Shown: positions 47,574 through 57,279 of the stretch, piece by piece | Layout: each line of letters opens with the position of its first letter | How positions within the stretch are numbered: position 1 is the stretch's first letter | Assembly (NCBI RefSeq): GCF_013184775.1 | Contig: NZ_JAATVV010000009.1 | Location: 124,001-188,000 of the forward strand | Direction: 5' to 3' | Origin: Martelella sp. HB161492 | Lineage (GTDB): Bacteria; Pseudomonadota; Alphaproteobacteria; Rhizobiales; Rhizobiaceae | Length of the DNA stretch: 64,000 nucleotides | Translations under genes and position numbers: made by a program | Notes under the pieces: model-generated | Told to the model about the DNA's origin: nothing | The model's input: only the letters and a program-made list of their open reading frames with translations | Database searches by the model: none

Positions 47574-48203
47574 TCAGGACATGAAGAGCGTTATGCTCGG
47601 GATCAGAATGACTGCGAAACAGGCCATGACGATGAAGGCGCGCTTCCATGAGCCGACGAATTTCGACAGCAGCCATGGCCCCAGAAGCCAGTAAGCAAGC
47701 GCGGTGAAAAAGCCGGGGAAATAAGCCCGCTCCCAGATGACCCACCAGACATGGGAAATCGCGTTGCCCATGGCGCCATAAATGACGAAGAAAAGAACCG
47801 GTATCAGCAGGAATTTCCTGTTTCCGGCAAAGGCGCCGATAAACGCGAGGGCAAAGACGAAATAGGAAAACATGTTGATCCCGACAAACAGCATGGTGCT
47901 GTATGGGCTTGCGCCGTAGAGCGTGGGAAATTGCTGGTAGAAACCGGTCGAGAATTCCTCAAAGAAATGGACGAATTGCCAGGCAAAAACGCCGAAATAG
48001 ATTGGGTAGAGCGTTCGCCCATCCGGGATCGGGCTCTGTTTCATGAATAGTATTGCAAAGACCGACCACGTGATGATGAGGCCGGGTACAAAGGTGGCGA
48101 GCAGCGGCCTGCCGCCGATCGCCACAAAGACAATGGCCATGACAATCGCGATCAGCGACCCGATGGCGAAATCCTTTTTTGCAAGTGTTTCAGACGTGCG
48201 CAT
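47574..48203 (-). CDS. HXXEE domain membrane protein
   Basis: A 209-residue integral membrane protein with about six helices. The name-giving motif is WQFVHFFEEF (His-x-x-Glu-Glu), and a later conserved His is in GNAISHVWWVIW, followed by YFPGFFTALAYWLLGPW; the His/Glu pattern suggests a metal site or an enzyme in the membrane. The family has no known function. It is transcribed divergently from a TetR gene, with two palindromic operators between them. Confidence 0.8.
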   Translation of the reverse strand: MRTSETLAKKDFAIGSLIAIVMAIVFVAIGGRPLLATFVPGLIITWSVFAILFMKQSPIPDGRTLYPIYFGVFAWQFVHFFEEFSTGFYQQFPTLYGASPYSTMLFVGINMFSYFVFALAFIGAFAGNRKFLLIPVLFFVIYGAMGNAISHVWWVIWERAYFPGFFTALAYWLLGPWLLSKFVGSWKRAFIVMACFAVILIPSITLFMS

Positions 48204-48221
48204 CGTTATACTCCAAAAAAG

Positions 48222-48235
48222 TCAACAGATGTTGA
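48222..48235. promoter_or_regulatory. Palindromic operator 1 in the TetR / HXXEE intergenic region
   Basis: TCAACAGATGTTGA, a perfect palindrome 19 bp upstream of the HXXEE start codon. The same half-sites recur 39 bp away (centre to centre), which is close to four turns of DNA. This is the expected binding site of the divergently encoded TetR protein. Confidence 0.7.
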
Positions 48236-48260
48236 TATAATCTCCTGACGGTTGAAAAAG

Positions 48261-48274
48261 TCAACATGTGTTGG
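48261..48274. promoter_or_regulatory. Palindromic operator 2 in the TetR / HXXEE intergenic region
   Basis: TCAACATGTGTTGG, with inner palindrome CAACA-TG-TGTTG, 30 bp upstream of the tetR start. It matches operator 1 in the AAGTCAACA-nn-TGTTG pattern. Confidence 0.68.
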
Positions 48275-48303
48275 CATAATTGCAAAAAAAGGGAGAAGAA
48301 CAG

Positions 48304-48855
48304 GTGAAGAAATCGGACAGGACGCGGGCGGCCATTCTGGCGGCTGCGCGGCTGGTTTTCGCTGAGAATGGCTATGAAGGCACAACGGTTCGCGCCGTTG
48401 CCGCGCAGGCGGACATCGATCCGGCGATGATCATTCGCTATTTCGGCAATAAGGAAAATCTCTTTGCCATGGCATCGACTGTTAACCTGTCTTTGCCGGA
48501 TATCGGTACAGCGTCAGAGGCGGAGATAGCGGTTGTTCTGGTGGGGCGCTTTCTTCAGCTTTGGGAAGGCGAGGGGGCCGGGATGGGGCTGCCAATTCTG
48601 CTTCGTTCAGCCATGACTCATGCCGCCGCGCAGGCGAAGGTCCGCGATGTTTTCAAGACGCAGGTTGTGCGGATGTTTGAAACGCGGTTTCCAGCCGCAC
48701 TGGCTGAAGAGCGGGCAGGCCTGGTCCTGTCGCAGCTCTTCGGCATGGCACTGTGCCGTTATGTTCTCGACATTCCACCGCTTAATACGATGACGGGCGA
48801 GAAGGTTATTGCCGCGATCGCACCTGTCATCGCCATACATCTTTCGCAGAAGTAG
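48304..48855 (+). CDS. TetR-family transcriptional regulator
   Basis: A 183-residue repressor. The N-terminal TetR helix-turn-helix is RAAILAAARLVFAENGYEGT with TVRAVAAQADIDPAMIIRYFGNKENLF; the C-terminal part is the variable ligand domain. The GTG at 48304 was chosen because GGGAGAAG precedes it; upstream in-frame starts lack a ribosome site. It probably represses itself and the divergent HXXEE gene through the two palindromes described. The ligand is unknown. Confidence 0.88.
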   Translation: MKKSDRTRAAILAAARLVFAENGYEGTTVRAVAAQADIDPAMIIRYFGNKENLFAMASTVNLSLPDIGTASEAEIAVVLVGRFLQLWEGEGAGMGLPILLRSAMTHAAAQAKVRDVFKTQVVRMFETRFPAALAEERAGLVLSQLFGMALCRYVLDIPPLNTMTGEKVIAAIAPVIAIHLSQK

Positions 48856-48962
48856 CAGGCTTTGGAAAGGGCGGGGAGCCGGTTACGGACATGCCGCGCC
48901 AAGGGTGGCGGCCGCGTTGCCGGAACACGCTGCTTCTGGGATCATGATGAAAATTCGGATGA

Positions 48963-49619
48963 CTATCCGACGATCAGCTGCTGGCCTGTTCCCGCAGTGC
49001 TGTCGCCGCTAAACACCGCTTTGTCATCCTCCATCCACACCTTGCCTTCGGCAAAGCATTTGAGCACTGCCGGATAGAGCTGGTGCTCGACGGTGAGGAT
49101 ACGGGCGGCGAGCGTATCGGCGTCGTCGCCGGGGATGATCGGCACGGCGGCCTGGCCGATGACCGGGCCTTCATCCATGCCTTCGGTGACGAAATGCACG
49201 CTGCAGCCCGCAATCCGCATGCCGGAATCGATCGCACGCTGATGTGTGTGCAGGCCCGGGAAGAGCGGCAGCAGCGAGGGATGGATATTGATGATCCGTC
49301 CTTCATGGGCGCGGATGAAATCGCCGGACAGAATCCGCATGAAGCCGGCAAGGCAGATGATGTCTGGATTGAGTGCGGCAAGCGCCGTCAGCATGGCGGC
49401 TTCATGCGCTGCCTTGCTGTCAAACTGCTTGCGTGGGAAGACGAATGTCTCAAGGCCAAGCGCTGCAGCTTTCTGAAGGCCGCCCGCATCAGGCTTGTCG
49501 GCAATGACGGCGACGATTTCGGCCGGAAAATCCGGCGCCTGGCAGGCTTCGGCAAGCTTGACCATATTGGAGCCGCTTCCCGAGATGAAGACAACGACCC
49601 GTTTTTTCGACCCGCTCAT
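48963..49619 (-). CDS. purN: Phosphoribosylglycinamide formyltransferase
   Basis: A 218-residue cytosolic enzyme that transfers a formyl group from 10-formyl-tetrahydrofolate to GAR, the third step of purine synthesis. The fold opens [20 protein letters not shown]. The catalytic region has the Asn-x-His pair in [20 protein letters not shown] and the catalytic Asp in [20 protein letters not shown]. Its ATG overlaps the purM stop by 4 bp (ATGA), so the two enzymes, two consecutive-branch steps, are translationally coupled. Confidence 0.95.
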   Translation of the reverse strand: MSGSKKRVVVFISGSGSNMVKLAEACQAPDFPAEIVAVIADKPDAGGLQKAAALGLETFVFPRKQFDSKAAHEAAMLTALAALNPDIICLAGFMRILSGDFIRAHEGRIINIHPSLLPLFPGLHTHQRAIDSGMRIAGCSVHFVTEGMDEGPVIGQAAVPIIPGDDADTLAARILTVEHQLYPAVLKCFAEGKVWMEDDKAVFSGDSTAGTGQQLIVG

Positions 49620-50689
49620 AGATTGATCATGCCCTTGTAGACGGTCCCTGCCATATCGTCCGTGCGCGGCACGATCTGGCCAAGCCTGAAGGCGGTTTCA
49701 CCGCTTCCGGCCAGAACCTCGAGCACAGAATCAAGCTTGTCTGCCGGGCAGACACCGATCATGCCGACGCCGCAGTTGAAGGTGCGCAGCATTTCCGCCG
49801 GTGCAACACCGCCGGTGCGCGCCAGCCACGAGAAGACGGCCGGAACCGGAATGGCCGCAAGGTCAATCTCGGCGGAAAGGTGGGCCGGCAGGACGCGCGG
49901 GATATTTTCCGGGAAACCGCCGCCGGTGATATGGGCAAGTGCCTTGATGCCGCCGGTCTGGCGGATGGCCGCCAGCAGCGGCTTCACATAGATCTTTGTC
50001 GGTTCCAGCAGCGCTTCACCAAAGGTCTTGCCCGGTGCAAAGGGGGCGGGCGCGAGCCAGCCGATATTGGCCAGTTCGGCAATGCGGCGCACCAGCGAGA
50101 AGCCGTTGGAATGGACCCCGGAAGAGGCAAGGCCAAAGATCACATCGCCGACGGCGAGGTCTTCTGACGGCAGCAGGGTACCGCGTTCGGCGGCGCCCAC
50201 GGCAAAGCCGGCAAGGTCATAGTCGCCCTTGGAATACATGCCTGGCATTTCGGCCGTTTCACCACCAATGAGCGCGCAGCCGGCCTGACGGCAGCCCTCG
50301 GCAATGCCTTCGACAATGGCCGCGCCCTGATCGGGATCAAGAGCACCGGTGGCGAAATAATCGAGGAAGAACAGTGGTTCGGCACCCTGTACCACCAGAT
50401 CGTTGACGCACATGGCGACGAGATCTATGCCGACGGTATCATGCTTGCCGGCTTCGATCGCGATCTTGAGCTTGGTGCCGACGCCGTCATTGGCGGCAAC
50501 GAGAACCGGATCGGAAAAGCCGGCGGCCTTGAGGTCGAACAGGCCGCCGAAGCCGCCGATCTCACTGTCTGATCCGGGGCGGCGGGTCGATTTCACGGCT
50601 GGCTTGATCTTTTCGACCATCAGGCTTCCGGCATCGATATCGACACCGGCGTCGCGATAGGTCAGTCCGTTCTGTCTCGTCTCGGTCAT
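49616..50689 (-). CDS. purM: Phosphoribosylformylglycinamidine cyclo-ligase (AIR synthetase)
   Basis: A 357-residue ATP-dependent enzyme that closes the imidazole ring of AIR, the fifth step of purine synthesis. Family motifs: the opening [72 protein letters not shown] and [17 protein letters not shown]. The start at 50689 matches the family; the frame stays open further upstream without homology. It is first in the purM-purN pair. Confidence 0.96.
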   Translation of the reverse strand: MTETRQNGLTYRDAGVDIDAGSLMVEKIKPAVKSTRRPGSDSEIGGFGGLFDLKAAGFSDPVLVAANDGVGTKLKIAIEAGKHDTVGIDLVAMCVNDLVVQGAEPLFFLDYFATGALDPDQGAAIVEGIAEGCRQAGCALIGGETAEMPGMYSKGDYDLAGFAVGAAERGTLLPSEDLAVGDVIFGLASSGVHSNGFSLVRRIAELANIGWLAPAPFAPGKTFGEALLEPTKIYVKPLLAAIRQTGGIKALAHITGGGFPENIPRVLPAHLSAEIDLAAIPVPAVFSWLARTGGVAPAEMLRTFNCGVGMIGVCPADKLDSVLEVLAGSGETAFRLGQIVPRTDDMAGTVYKGMINL

Positions 50690-50846
50690 GGGCGTATCCC
50701 TCATGAAAATATCAGAAGTGGGCATTGCATGGCGCGCAAGGTGTTGCAAGAGTGCGACCGCCTTCGCAGGGCGATATTGACAGTTTGAACGGCGCTTTTG
50801 CGGCCCCGGCAGCCAAAGTCGGCGGATTTTTCGCAAAATCGCTGCT

Positions 50847-51057
50847 CTATCGTCCCGGCAGCAGCGTCGTCTGAAGTTTCTGGTCCGGCCTTTTCAACGT
50901 TGTCAGCGTGAGGTGAAGCCCGTCTTCGGCAATCGTTTCAGCGCCGGCTGGTCGGGCCAGGCGGCGGGCAAAGGCTGATGCCCTTCTCCGTCAGTGCCCC
51001 GCTGAGGTGAAAAACGGCCAGCAGGATTGCTGTTGCCGTGTCTGCTTTTTCGACCAC
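50847..51057 (-). pseudogene. Possible decayed small gene with one frameshift
   Basis: In the 621-bp gap between purM and the permease gene, the minus strand shows a GTG start with GGAGCAGG ahead and about 26 coding-like codons (VVEKADTATAILLAVFHLSG and on). The reading then continues coherently only after a one-base shift (LARPAGAETIAEDGLHLTLT and on) to a TAG at 50847. No family is recognised. It may be a relic or chance. I see nothing else in the gap apart from likely promoters for purM and the permease. Confidence 0.2.
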
Positions 51058-51310
51058 TATGCCTGCTCCGGATCTGCTGACATGCCGTCGTGATGGGAAC
51101 GTGTTATCGCCGTCCCGTCTTTGTCAACAGCTGCGCTGCGAGGTCACCGATGCGCAGGGCCCTAGGCCGCAGGGCGATGCGCGGGTTTGTGCACACTGTC
51201 CACAGCCTCGCCTTTCTCTTACCTTATTCCTTTGCCCGGCGCTGATAAGGACTGTTGGAAGGTGGCGGGTTTGCCGGTATAAGCCAGAAAGGTTGATCGG
51301 GGAGTTATCC

Positions 51311-52456
51311 ATGTCGGAACGCATGACAGGCGCAGGCCTGAAAAGACAGCTTTATTTCTGGCTGCTATTTGTCGTCGGTGTGGCAATTTTCCTGTTCGTG
51401 TTTCGCAGCATCTTGCTGCCTTTCGTTGCTGGCATGGCGCTGGCCTATTTCCTGGATCCGCTGGCCGACCGGCTGGAGCGGCTGGGACTTGGCAGGGCGA
51501 CGGCAACCAGCCTGATCATGCTGCTGTTCATCGTGCTGTTCATCGCAGTCCTGCTGGTGGTCATTCCACTGCTTGTCAGCCAGGCGGCGGAGGTCGCACA
51601 GAAGCTGCCGCAATATCTCGCCCAGATCGAGCATTTCGTGCAGACATCGCGGCTTCACAACCTCGTTGACTGGGGCAACAGCCAGCTCTCGGAACTGAGC
51701 CAGAATATCGGCAAGGTGCTGTCGAGCGGCGTTTCCTTCGCGGGTACGCTTTTCGGCGGTATCTGGAGTTCGTCGATGGCGGTGATCAACGTGGTTTCCT
51801 TCGTCGTGCTGACGCCGGTTATCGCCTTTTACCTCTTGCTGGACTGGGACCGGATGATCGCCAAGCTCGACCGCTGGACCCCGCGCGCCTATGTCAAGGA
51901 TGTTCGTTACCTGACAACCGAGATCAACAAGGTCATATCCGGCTTTGTCCGCGGGCAGGGTTCGCTCTGCATCATTCTCGGTGTCTATTATGCCGGAGCG
52001 CTGTCGCTTGCCGGGCTTAATTTCGGTGCTCTGATCGGTCTTTTCGCCGGCTTTGTCAGCTTCATTCCCTATCTCGGCTCGTCCTCGGGCTTTGTCCTGT
52101 CGATGGGGGTGGCGCTGGTGCAGTTCTGGCCGGATTATGGCCGGGTCGCCATCGTGCTCGGCATCTATCTGTTCGGCCAGTTTCTGGAAGGCAATGTCCT
52201 GCAGCCGAAGCTGGTCGGATCAAGCGTACGCCTGCATCCGGTCTGGCTGATGTTCGCTCTGTTCGCCTTTGGCGTCTTGTTTGGCTTTGTCGGACTTCTC
52301 GTTGCCGTTCCTGTTTCGGCGGCTGTCGGTGTTCTGGTGCGCTTTGCCATTGACCGTTATCTGGAAAGCGATCTTTACTGGGGCGATAACGAACAGAGAT
52401 CTGCCGCGACGCAACTGGCCGATGGCCAGGAGGGAAAGGCAGAGGGCAAACCCTGA
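51311..52456 (+). CDS. AI-2E/PerM family transporter
   Basis: A 381-residue integral membrane protein of the PerM/TqsA (UPF0118) family with seven to eight helices: an N-terminal hairpin (LLFVVGVAIFLFVFRSILLP), an extended middle segment (LVSQAAEVAQKLPQYLAQIE) and a C-terminal bundle with VVSFVVLTPVIAFYLLLDWD and FVSFIPYLGS as signatures. Members export autoinducer-2 or act as Na+/H+ antiporters; the substrate here is unknown. The ATG at 51311 follows GGGGAG. It ends 1 bp before hdaA, a conserved rhizobial pairing. Confidence 0.9.
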   Translation: MSERMTGAGLKRQLYFWLLFVVGVAIFLFVFRSILLPFVAGMALAYFLDPLADRLERLGLGRATATSLIMLLFIVLFIAVLLVVIPLLVSQAAEVAQKLPQYLAQIEHFVQTSRLHNLVDWGNSQLSELSQNIGKVLSSGVSFAGTLFGGIWSSSMAVINVVSFVVLTPVIAFYLLLDWDRMIAKLDRWTPRAYVKDVRYLTTEINKVISGFVRGQGSLCIILGVYYAGALSLAGLNFGALIGLFAGFVSFIPYLGSSSGFVLSMGVALVQFWPDYGRVAIVLGIYLFGQFLEGNVLQPKLVGSSVRLHPVWLMFALFAFGVLFGFVGLLVAVPVSAAVGVLVRFAIDRYLESDLYWGDNEQRSAATQLADGQEGKAEGKP

Positions 52457-52457
52457 A

Positions 52458-53147
52458 ATGGAAAAGCGCAGTCAGCAATTGCCGCTTGATCTTGGCGCGC
52501 ACGAAATGTCGGGCCGCGATGATCTGCTGGTCTCGCCGTCGCTGGCACCGGCGGTTGAGATCATCGATCACTGGCCGGACTGGCCGGGACCGGTTGTCGT
52601 GCTTGTCGGCCCGCCGGGCTCCGGAAAGTCGCATATCGCGAATATCTGGCGTCTTTTGAGCGGGGCGACCGATGCCGGTGCTGCTGTTGTCTCCGGTCGG
52701 GTGCTGACCCCGGCAAAGGCCTTTCTGGTTGAGGATGCAGATCGGATCGGCATTGATGAAACAGCGCTTTTCCATCTCATCAACACGGTTCGCCAGCATC
52801 AGAGCCATCTGCTTTTGACGGCGCGCGGCATGCCGTCATCCTGGAAGGTGAAACTGCCGGATCTCCGCTCCCGTCTCGCCGGCGCCACGATCGTGGAGAT
52901 CGGCGCGCCGGATGATGTGCTGCTGTGGCAGGTTGTCTTCAAGCTGTTTGCCGATCGCCAGATCGAGGTCGATGACCGGGTCGTTGCCTATATTATCGCC
53001 CGTATGGAGCGCTCGCTGGAGGCGGCGCGGCTGATCGTCGAGGCGATCGATCGCTATGCTCTGGCCAAGGGCAGACGGATCACGCGATCTCTGGTGGCGG
53101 AGGTGATGGAGACGCTTGCGCTTGATGGTGACCGCAGGCAGGGCTGA
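52458..53147 (+). CDS. hdaA: DnaA-related regulatory protein HdaA
   Basis: A 229-residue AAA+ protein equal to the ATPase core of DnaA without its DNA-binding domain. With the sliding clamp it stimulates DnaA-ATP hydrolysis, preventing re-initiation. The N-terminal clamp-binding motif is QLPLDL (residues 6-11). The Walker A is GPPGSGKSH. The Walker B region is degenerate (AFLVEDADRI), as in other Hda proteins, and the sensor II region lies in RSLEAARLIVEAID. The position beside the PerM-type gene and ppk is the usual alphaproteobacterial one. Confidence 0.93.
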   Translation: MEKRSQQLPLDLGAHEMSGRDDLLVSPSLAPAVEIIDHWPDWPGPVVVLVGPPGSGKSHIANIWRLLSGATDAGAAVVSGRVLTPAKAFLVEDADRIGIDETALFHLINTVRQHQSHLLLTARGMPSSWKVKLPDLRSRLAGATIVEIGAPDDVLLWQVVFKLFADRQIEVDDRVVAYIIARMERSLEAARLIVEAIDRYALAKGRRITRSLVAEVMETLALDGDRRQG

Positions 53148-53275
53148 GCGCCGTGCCCGCCATCGGTGTTCAGGCGCTGCTTCTTACGCGGACATGGCGG
53201 TCTGTCATCGTTCCGTCGCCAAGTTCGGATAGTCGGTTGCAAAAGTTGAATATTTGGAGAGGTTGACTTTAGCTT

Positions 53276-55459
53276 ATGGAAAACACGGCTTCGATGATGT
53301 CCGGCGATGGTTTCACAGCTGGTGGTGAGGATCTGCGCACAAGCCCGCAGCGCTTCGTCAATCGCGAATTTTCCTGGCTGCAGTTCAATCGCCGTGTGCT
53401 TGAGGAAACCCTCAATCCGGCCCATCCGCTTCTGGAGCGGGTGCGCTTCCTGTCCATCTCAGCCGCCAATCTCGATGAATTCTTCATGGTCCGTGTGGCG
53501 GGGCTGGAAGGCCAGGTGCGCCAGGGCGTGACGATGATTTCCGCCGATGGCAAGACGCCGGCCGAACAGCTTTCCGATATTCTGAGCGAGGTCGACAATC
53601 TGCAGATGGAGCAGCAGGCCGCCCTTGCTGTGCTGCAGCAATATCTGACCAATGAAGGCATCCAGATCGTCCGGCCCGGCGCGCTTTCCGAAGAGGACCG
53701 GATCTCGCTGACGAGCGAATTCGAACAGGGGATCTTTCCAGTTCTGACGCCCCTGTCGATCGATCCGGCGCATCCCTTTCCCTTTATTCCCAATCTCGGC
53801 TTTTCCATGGGCCTGCAACTGGTCAGCCGGGTTGGCCGCAATCCGATGAATGCGCTGTTGCGCATGCCGCCGGCACTGAACCGCTTCGTGCGCCTGCCGG
53901 ATATTGATGGCGTCATCCGTTTCATCACCATGGAAGATCTGATCGGCATGTTCATTCACCGGCTCTATCCGGGCTATGAGGTGCAGGGCTATGGCACGTT
54001 CCGCATCATCCGCGACAGTGATATCGAAATCGAGGAAGAAGCCGAAGATCTGGTGCGCTATTTCGAGACGGCGCTGAAGCAGCGCCGTCGCGGCTCGGTG
54101 ATCCGGGTCGAGACGGATTCGGAGATGCCGGCTTCGCTGCGCCGTTTCGTGGTGGAGGAACTTGGCGTCGGCGAAGACCGCGTTGCCGTTCTGCCCGGGC
54201 TTCTGGCGCTCAACACCTTGTCGGAAATCACCAAGGTTCCGCGGCTGGATCTTCTGTTCAAGCCGTTCAACCCGCGCTTTCCAGAGCGGGTGCGCGAGCA
54301 TGTCGGCGACAGTTTCGCCGCCATCCGCGAGAAGGACTTTGTCGTCCATCACCCTTATGAATCCTTCGACGTCGTGGTGCAGTTCCTGATCCAGGCCGCG
54401 CGCGACCCGAATGTTCTGGCGATCAAGCAGACGCTTTACCGCACCTCCAATGACAGCCCGATCGTGCGTGCGCTGATCGACGCGGCAGAGGCCGGCAAAT
54501 CGGTGACGGCGCTGGTGGAGCTGAAGGCGCGCTTCGATGAGGAGGCCAATATCCGCTGGGCGCGCGATCTGGAACGCGCCGGCGTGCAGGTGGTTTTTGG
54601 CTTCGTTGAACTGAAAACCCATGCCAAGCTGTCCATGGTGGTCCGGCGCGAAGACGGCAATCTGAGGACCTATTGCCATCTGGGCACCGGCAATTACCAC
54701 CCGATCACGGCGAAGATCTATACGGACCTGTCCTATTTCACCTGCAATCCGAAGATTGCCCATGACGTCGCAGAAGTGTTCAACTTCATCACCGGCTATG
54801 GCGAGCTGGAAGAGAATATGAACCTCGCCGTCTCGCCCTATACGCTGCGCCCGCGCATCCTCCAGCATATCGAGGAGGAGATCGAGCATGTGAAGAACGG
54901 TCTGCCCGGCGCGATCTGGATGAAGATGAATTCGCTGGTTGATCCGAAGATTATCGATGCGCTTTATCGGGCCAGCGGCGAAGGCGTCGAGATCGACCTG
55001 GTGGTGCGCGGCATCTGCTGCCTCAGGCCGCAAGTTCCGGGGCTGTCGGAGAATATCCGGGTGAAATCGATTGTCGGCCGGTTCCTGGAGCACAGCCGTA
55101 TCTACTGTTTCGGCAATGGTCACGGCCTGCCGTCAGAAAATGCGCGGGTCTATCTCGGCTCGGCAGATCTGATGCCGCGCAACCTTGACCGGCGTGTCGA
55201 AGTGATCGTCCCTTTGACAAATCCGACTGTGCATGAACAGGTGCTCTCGCAGATCATGCTGGGCAATGTGATTGACAACCAACAGAGCTACGAGATACTC
55301 CCGGATGGTACTTCCCGCCGGATCGAACCGCGTGAGGGCGAGGAGCCGTTCAACGCGCAGGAGTATTTCATGACCAATCCCAGCCTTTCTGGCCGTGGTG
55401 AGGCGCTGAAATCAAGTGCGCCAAAGCTGATCGCCGGACGTATGTCTGGCCCACAATAA
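53276..55459 (+). CDS. ppk: Polyphosphate kinase 1
   Basis: A 727-residue membrane-associated enzyme that polymerises the gamma-phosphate of ATP into polyphosphate. The N-terminal domain opens with [19 protein letters not shown] and contains [18 protein letters not shown]. The catalytic phospholipase D-like domains contain the autophosphorylated His in [19 protein letters not shown] and a second His in NFHRL-type context around [20 protein letters not shown]. Length is as expected. ppx follows 13 bp later, forming the classical ppk-ppx operon. Confidence 0.96.
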   Translation: MENTASMMSGDGFTAGGEDLRTSPQRFVNREFSWLQFNRRVLEETLNPAHPLLERVRFLSISAANLDEFFMVRVAGLEGQVRQGVTMISADGKTPAEQLSDILSEVDNLQMEQQAALAVLQQYLTNEGIQIVRPGALSEEDRISLTSEFEQGIFPVLTPLSIDPAHPFPFIPNLGFSMGLQLVSRVGRNPMNALLRMPPALNRFVRLPDIDGVIRFITMEDLIGMFIHRLYPGYEVQGYGTFRIIRDSDIEIEEEAEDLVRYFETALKQRRRGSVIRVETDSEMPASLRRFVVEELGVGEDRVAVLPGLLALNTLSEITKVPRLDLLFKPFNPRFPERVREHVGDSFAAIREKDFVVHHPYESFDVVVQFLIQAARDPNVLAIKQTLYRTSNDSPIVRALIDAAEAGKSVTALVELKARFDEEANIRWARDLERAGVQVVFGFVELKTHAKLSMVVRREDGNLRTYCHLGTGNYHPITAKIYTDLSYFTCNPKIAHDVAEVFNFITGYGELEENMNLAVSPYTLRPRILQHIEEEIEHVKNGLPGAIWMKMNSLVDPKIIDALYRASGEGVEIDLVVRGICCLRPQVPGLSENIRVKSIVGRFLEHSRIYCFGNGHGLPSENARVYLGSADLMPRNLDRRVEVIVPLTNPTVHEQVLSQIMLGNVIDNQQSYEILPDGTSRRIEPREGEEPFNAQEYFMTNPSLSGRGEALKSSAPKLIAGRMSGPQ

Positions 55460-55472
55460 TAGCCGGGTCTCA

Positions 55473-56993
55473 ATGGTGGAATCTGAAGCACAGGGACGGC
55501 TTGCGGGCATTTCCCCTGTCTCCGTGGTCGATATCGGATCAAACTCTGTTCGTATCGTCATTTATGAAGGACTGTCGCGTGCACCGACAATCCTGTTCAA
55601 TGAAAAGGTGTTGTGCGGGCTGGGCCGCGGCATTGCCGTCACTGGCAAGATGGATGAGGACGGCGTGGAGCGGGCGCTCAAGGCGCTGAAACGCTTCGTC
55701 GCGCTTTCCCGTCAGGCCGGCGCCGTAAAGATGTATGTGCTGGCCACGGCTGCTGCCCGTGAGGCTTCGAACGGGCCCGGCTTCATCTCGGCTGCAGAAA
55801 CGATCCTGGGCGAGGAAATTCGTGTCCTCACAGGCCGGGAGGAAGCACTTTATTCCGCCTATGGCATTATCTCCGGTTTTTTCGAGCCGGACGGGATTGC
55901 CGGCGATCTTGGCGGCGGCTCGCTGGAACTTATCGATATTTCCGGAAACGCATCGGGGCAGGGGATCACGCTGCCACTCGGCGGCATCAGGCTTTCGGAG
56001 CTTTCGGAAGGGTCGCTGGTCAAGGCGCGCGCTTTTGCGCGTAAACAGGTCAAGAAGGTCGAATTTCTGGAAACCGGCAAGGACCGCATCTTTTACGCCG
56101 TTGGCGGGACCTGGCGTAATATTGCCCGCCTGCATATGGAGATGACCGGTTATCCGCTGACCATGATGCAGGGCTACGAGCTGTCGACGGAAACGGTTCT
56201 CGCTTTTCTCGACCGGATTGGCGAAGACGAGGACCAGAAGGATCCGGCCTGGTCGGTGATCTCCAAGAACCGCCGTCAGCTGTTGCCCTTCGGCGCGATT
56301 GCCATGCGCGAAGTGCTGAATATCATGCAGCCGAAAAGCGTCTGTTTCTCCTCGCAGGGCGTGCGCGAGGGCTGGCTCTATTCGCTTCTGAATGTCGAGG
56401 AAAAGCGGCAGGACCCGCTGATCGTCGCGGCGCAGCAACTGGCGATCCTCAGGGCGCGTTCGCCGCGTCATGCCAGTGAAATTGCCGAATGGACTGGCCG
56501 CATGGTGCGCCGTTTCGGCATTGAGGAGACCACGGAGGAGACGCGTTACCGTGAGGCAGCCTGTCTGCTCGCCGATATCAGCTGGCGCGCGCATCCCGAT
56601 TTTCGCGGATCTCAGTCGCTGAACGTGATCGCGCATTCATCGCTCGTCGGCATCACCCATCCCGGTCGCGTCTTCATCGCGCTGGCCAATTACTACCGCT
56701 TCGAAGGGTTGCGCGACGATCACATGACCGATGGTCTCGCTGCGATCACCACCCCGATCTTCCTGGAGCGGGCGAAGCTTCTGGGCGGGCTCCTGCGGGT
56801 CGCCTATCTCTTCTCGGCGTCCATGCCCGGTATCGTCGGCGATCTGGATTTCGTCCCGAGCCAGAATCCGGATCTCGATCTGGAGCTGGTCGTGCCGGAA
56901 CGTTACGCCGATTTTATCGGTGAGCGTGTCGAGGGCCGGCTGCAGCAGCTGGCCAAGCTGACCAACAAGCGCCTGGCCTTTGCCAGCGCCTGA
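55473..56993 (+). CDS. ppx: Exopolyphosphatase / guanosine pentaphosphate phosphatase
   Basis: A 506-residue member of the Ppx/GppA branch of the actin/Hsp70-like ATPase fold. Phosphate-loop motifs are VVDIGSNSVRIVIYEG near residue 15, ATAAAREASNG, and GDLGGGSLELIDI. The C-terminal part, beyond the two actin-like domains, resembles an HD-type helical domain (LADISWRAHPDFRG). It removes terminal phosphate from polyphosphate, opposing ppk, or hydrolyses pppGpp; the sequence alone does not decide. Element D follows its stop. Confidence 0.93.
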   Translation: MVESEAQGRLAGISPVSVVDIGSNSVRIVIYEGLSRAPTILFNEKVLCGLGRGIAVTGKMDEDGVERALKALKRFVALSRQAGAVKMYVLATAAAREASNGPGFISAAETILGEEIRVLTGREEALYSAYGIISGFFEPDGIAGDLGGGSLELIDISGNASGQGITLPLGGIRLSELSEGSLVKARAFARKQVKKVEFLETGKDRIFYAVGGTWRNIARLHMEMTGYPLTMMQGYELSTETVLAFLDRIGEDEDQKDPAWSVISKNRRQLLPFGAIAMREVLNIMQPKSVCFSSQGVREGWLYSLLNVEEKRQDPLIVAAQQLAILRARSPRHASEIAEWTGRMVRRFGIEETTEETRYREAACLLADISWRAHPDFRGSQSLNVIAHSSLVGITHPGRVFIALANYYRFEGLRDDHMTDGLAAITTPIFLERAKLLGGLLRVAYLFSASMPGIVGDLDFVPSQNPDLDLELVVPERYADFIGERVEGRLQQLAKLTNKRLAFASA

Positions 56994-57009
56994 GGGTTGT
57001 TTTCGGACC

Positions 57010-57275
57010 TGAAGAGCGCCCGGGTGTCGCACCCGGGCTGAGCTTGCTGACAAAGTCTAAGCCCCTCTCTAACGTCATGCCTGTGCTTGTCACAGGCATC
57101 CAGCCGACGCGCGTCCGCGCGGCGAAAGACTCCGCTTATTCAAATCCTTAAGAGTATGGATCCCCGTGACAAGCACGGGGATGACGACGGAGGCAATGGC
57201 TATTCTACCCCAAACAGACAAGCTGAATGACTTTGTAAGCAGTCTGAAGCCCGGGTGTCGCATCCGGGCTCTTCG
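57010..57275. repeat. Palindromic mosaic element, copy D (inverted orientation)
   Basis: A 266-bp element between convergent ppx and the dehydrogenase gene. Core palindromes lie at 57077-57099 (GCCTGTG type) and 57160-57182 (CCCCGTG type), again 83 bp apart but in reverse order relative to copies B and C, so the element is inserted the other way round. The right arm is the complete one here (57193-57247). End hairpins GCCCGGGTG-tcg-CACCCGGGC (57018-57038) and GCCCGGGTG-tcg-CATCCGGGC (57249-57269) are direct repeats with one mismatch. Confidence 0.87.
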
Positions 57276-57279
57276 CGTT

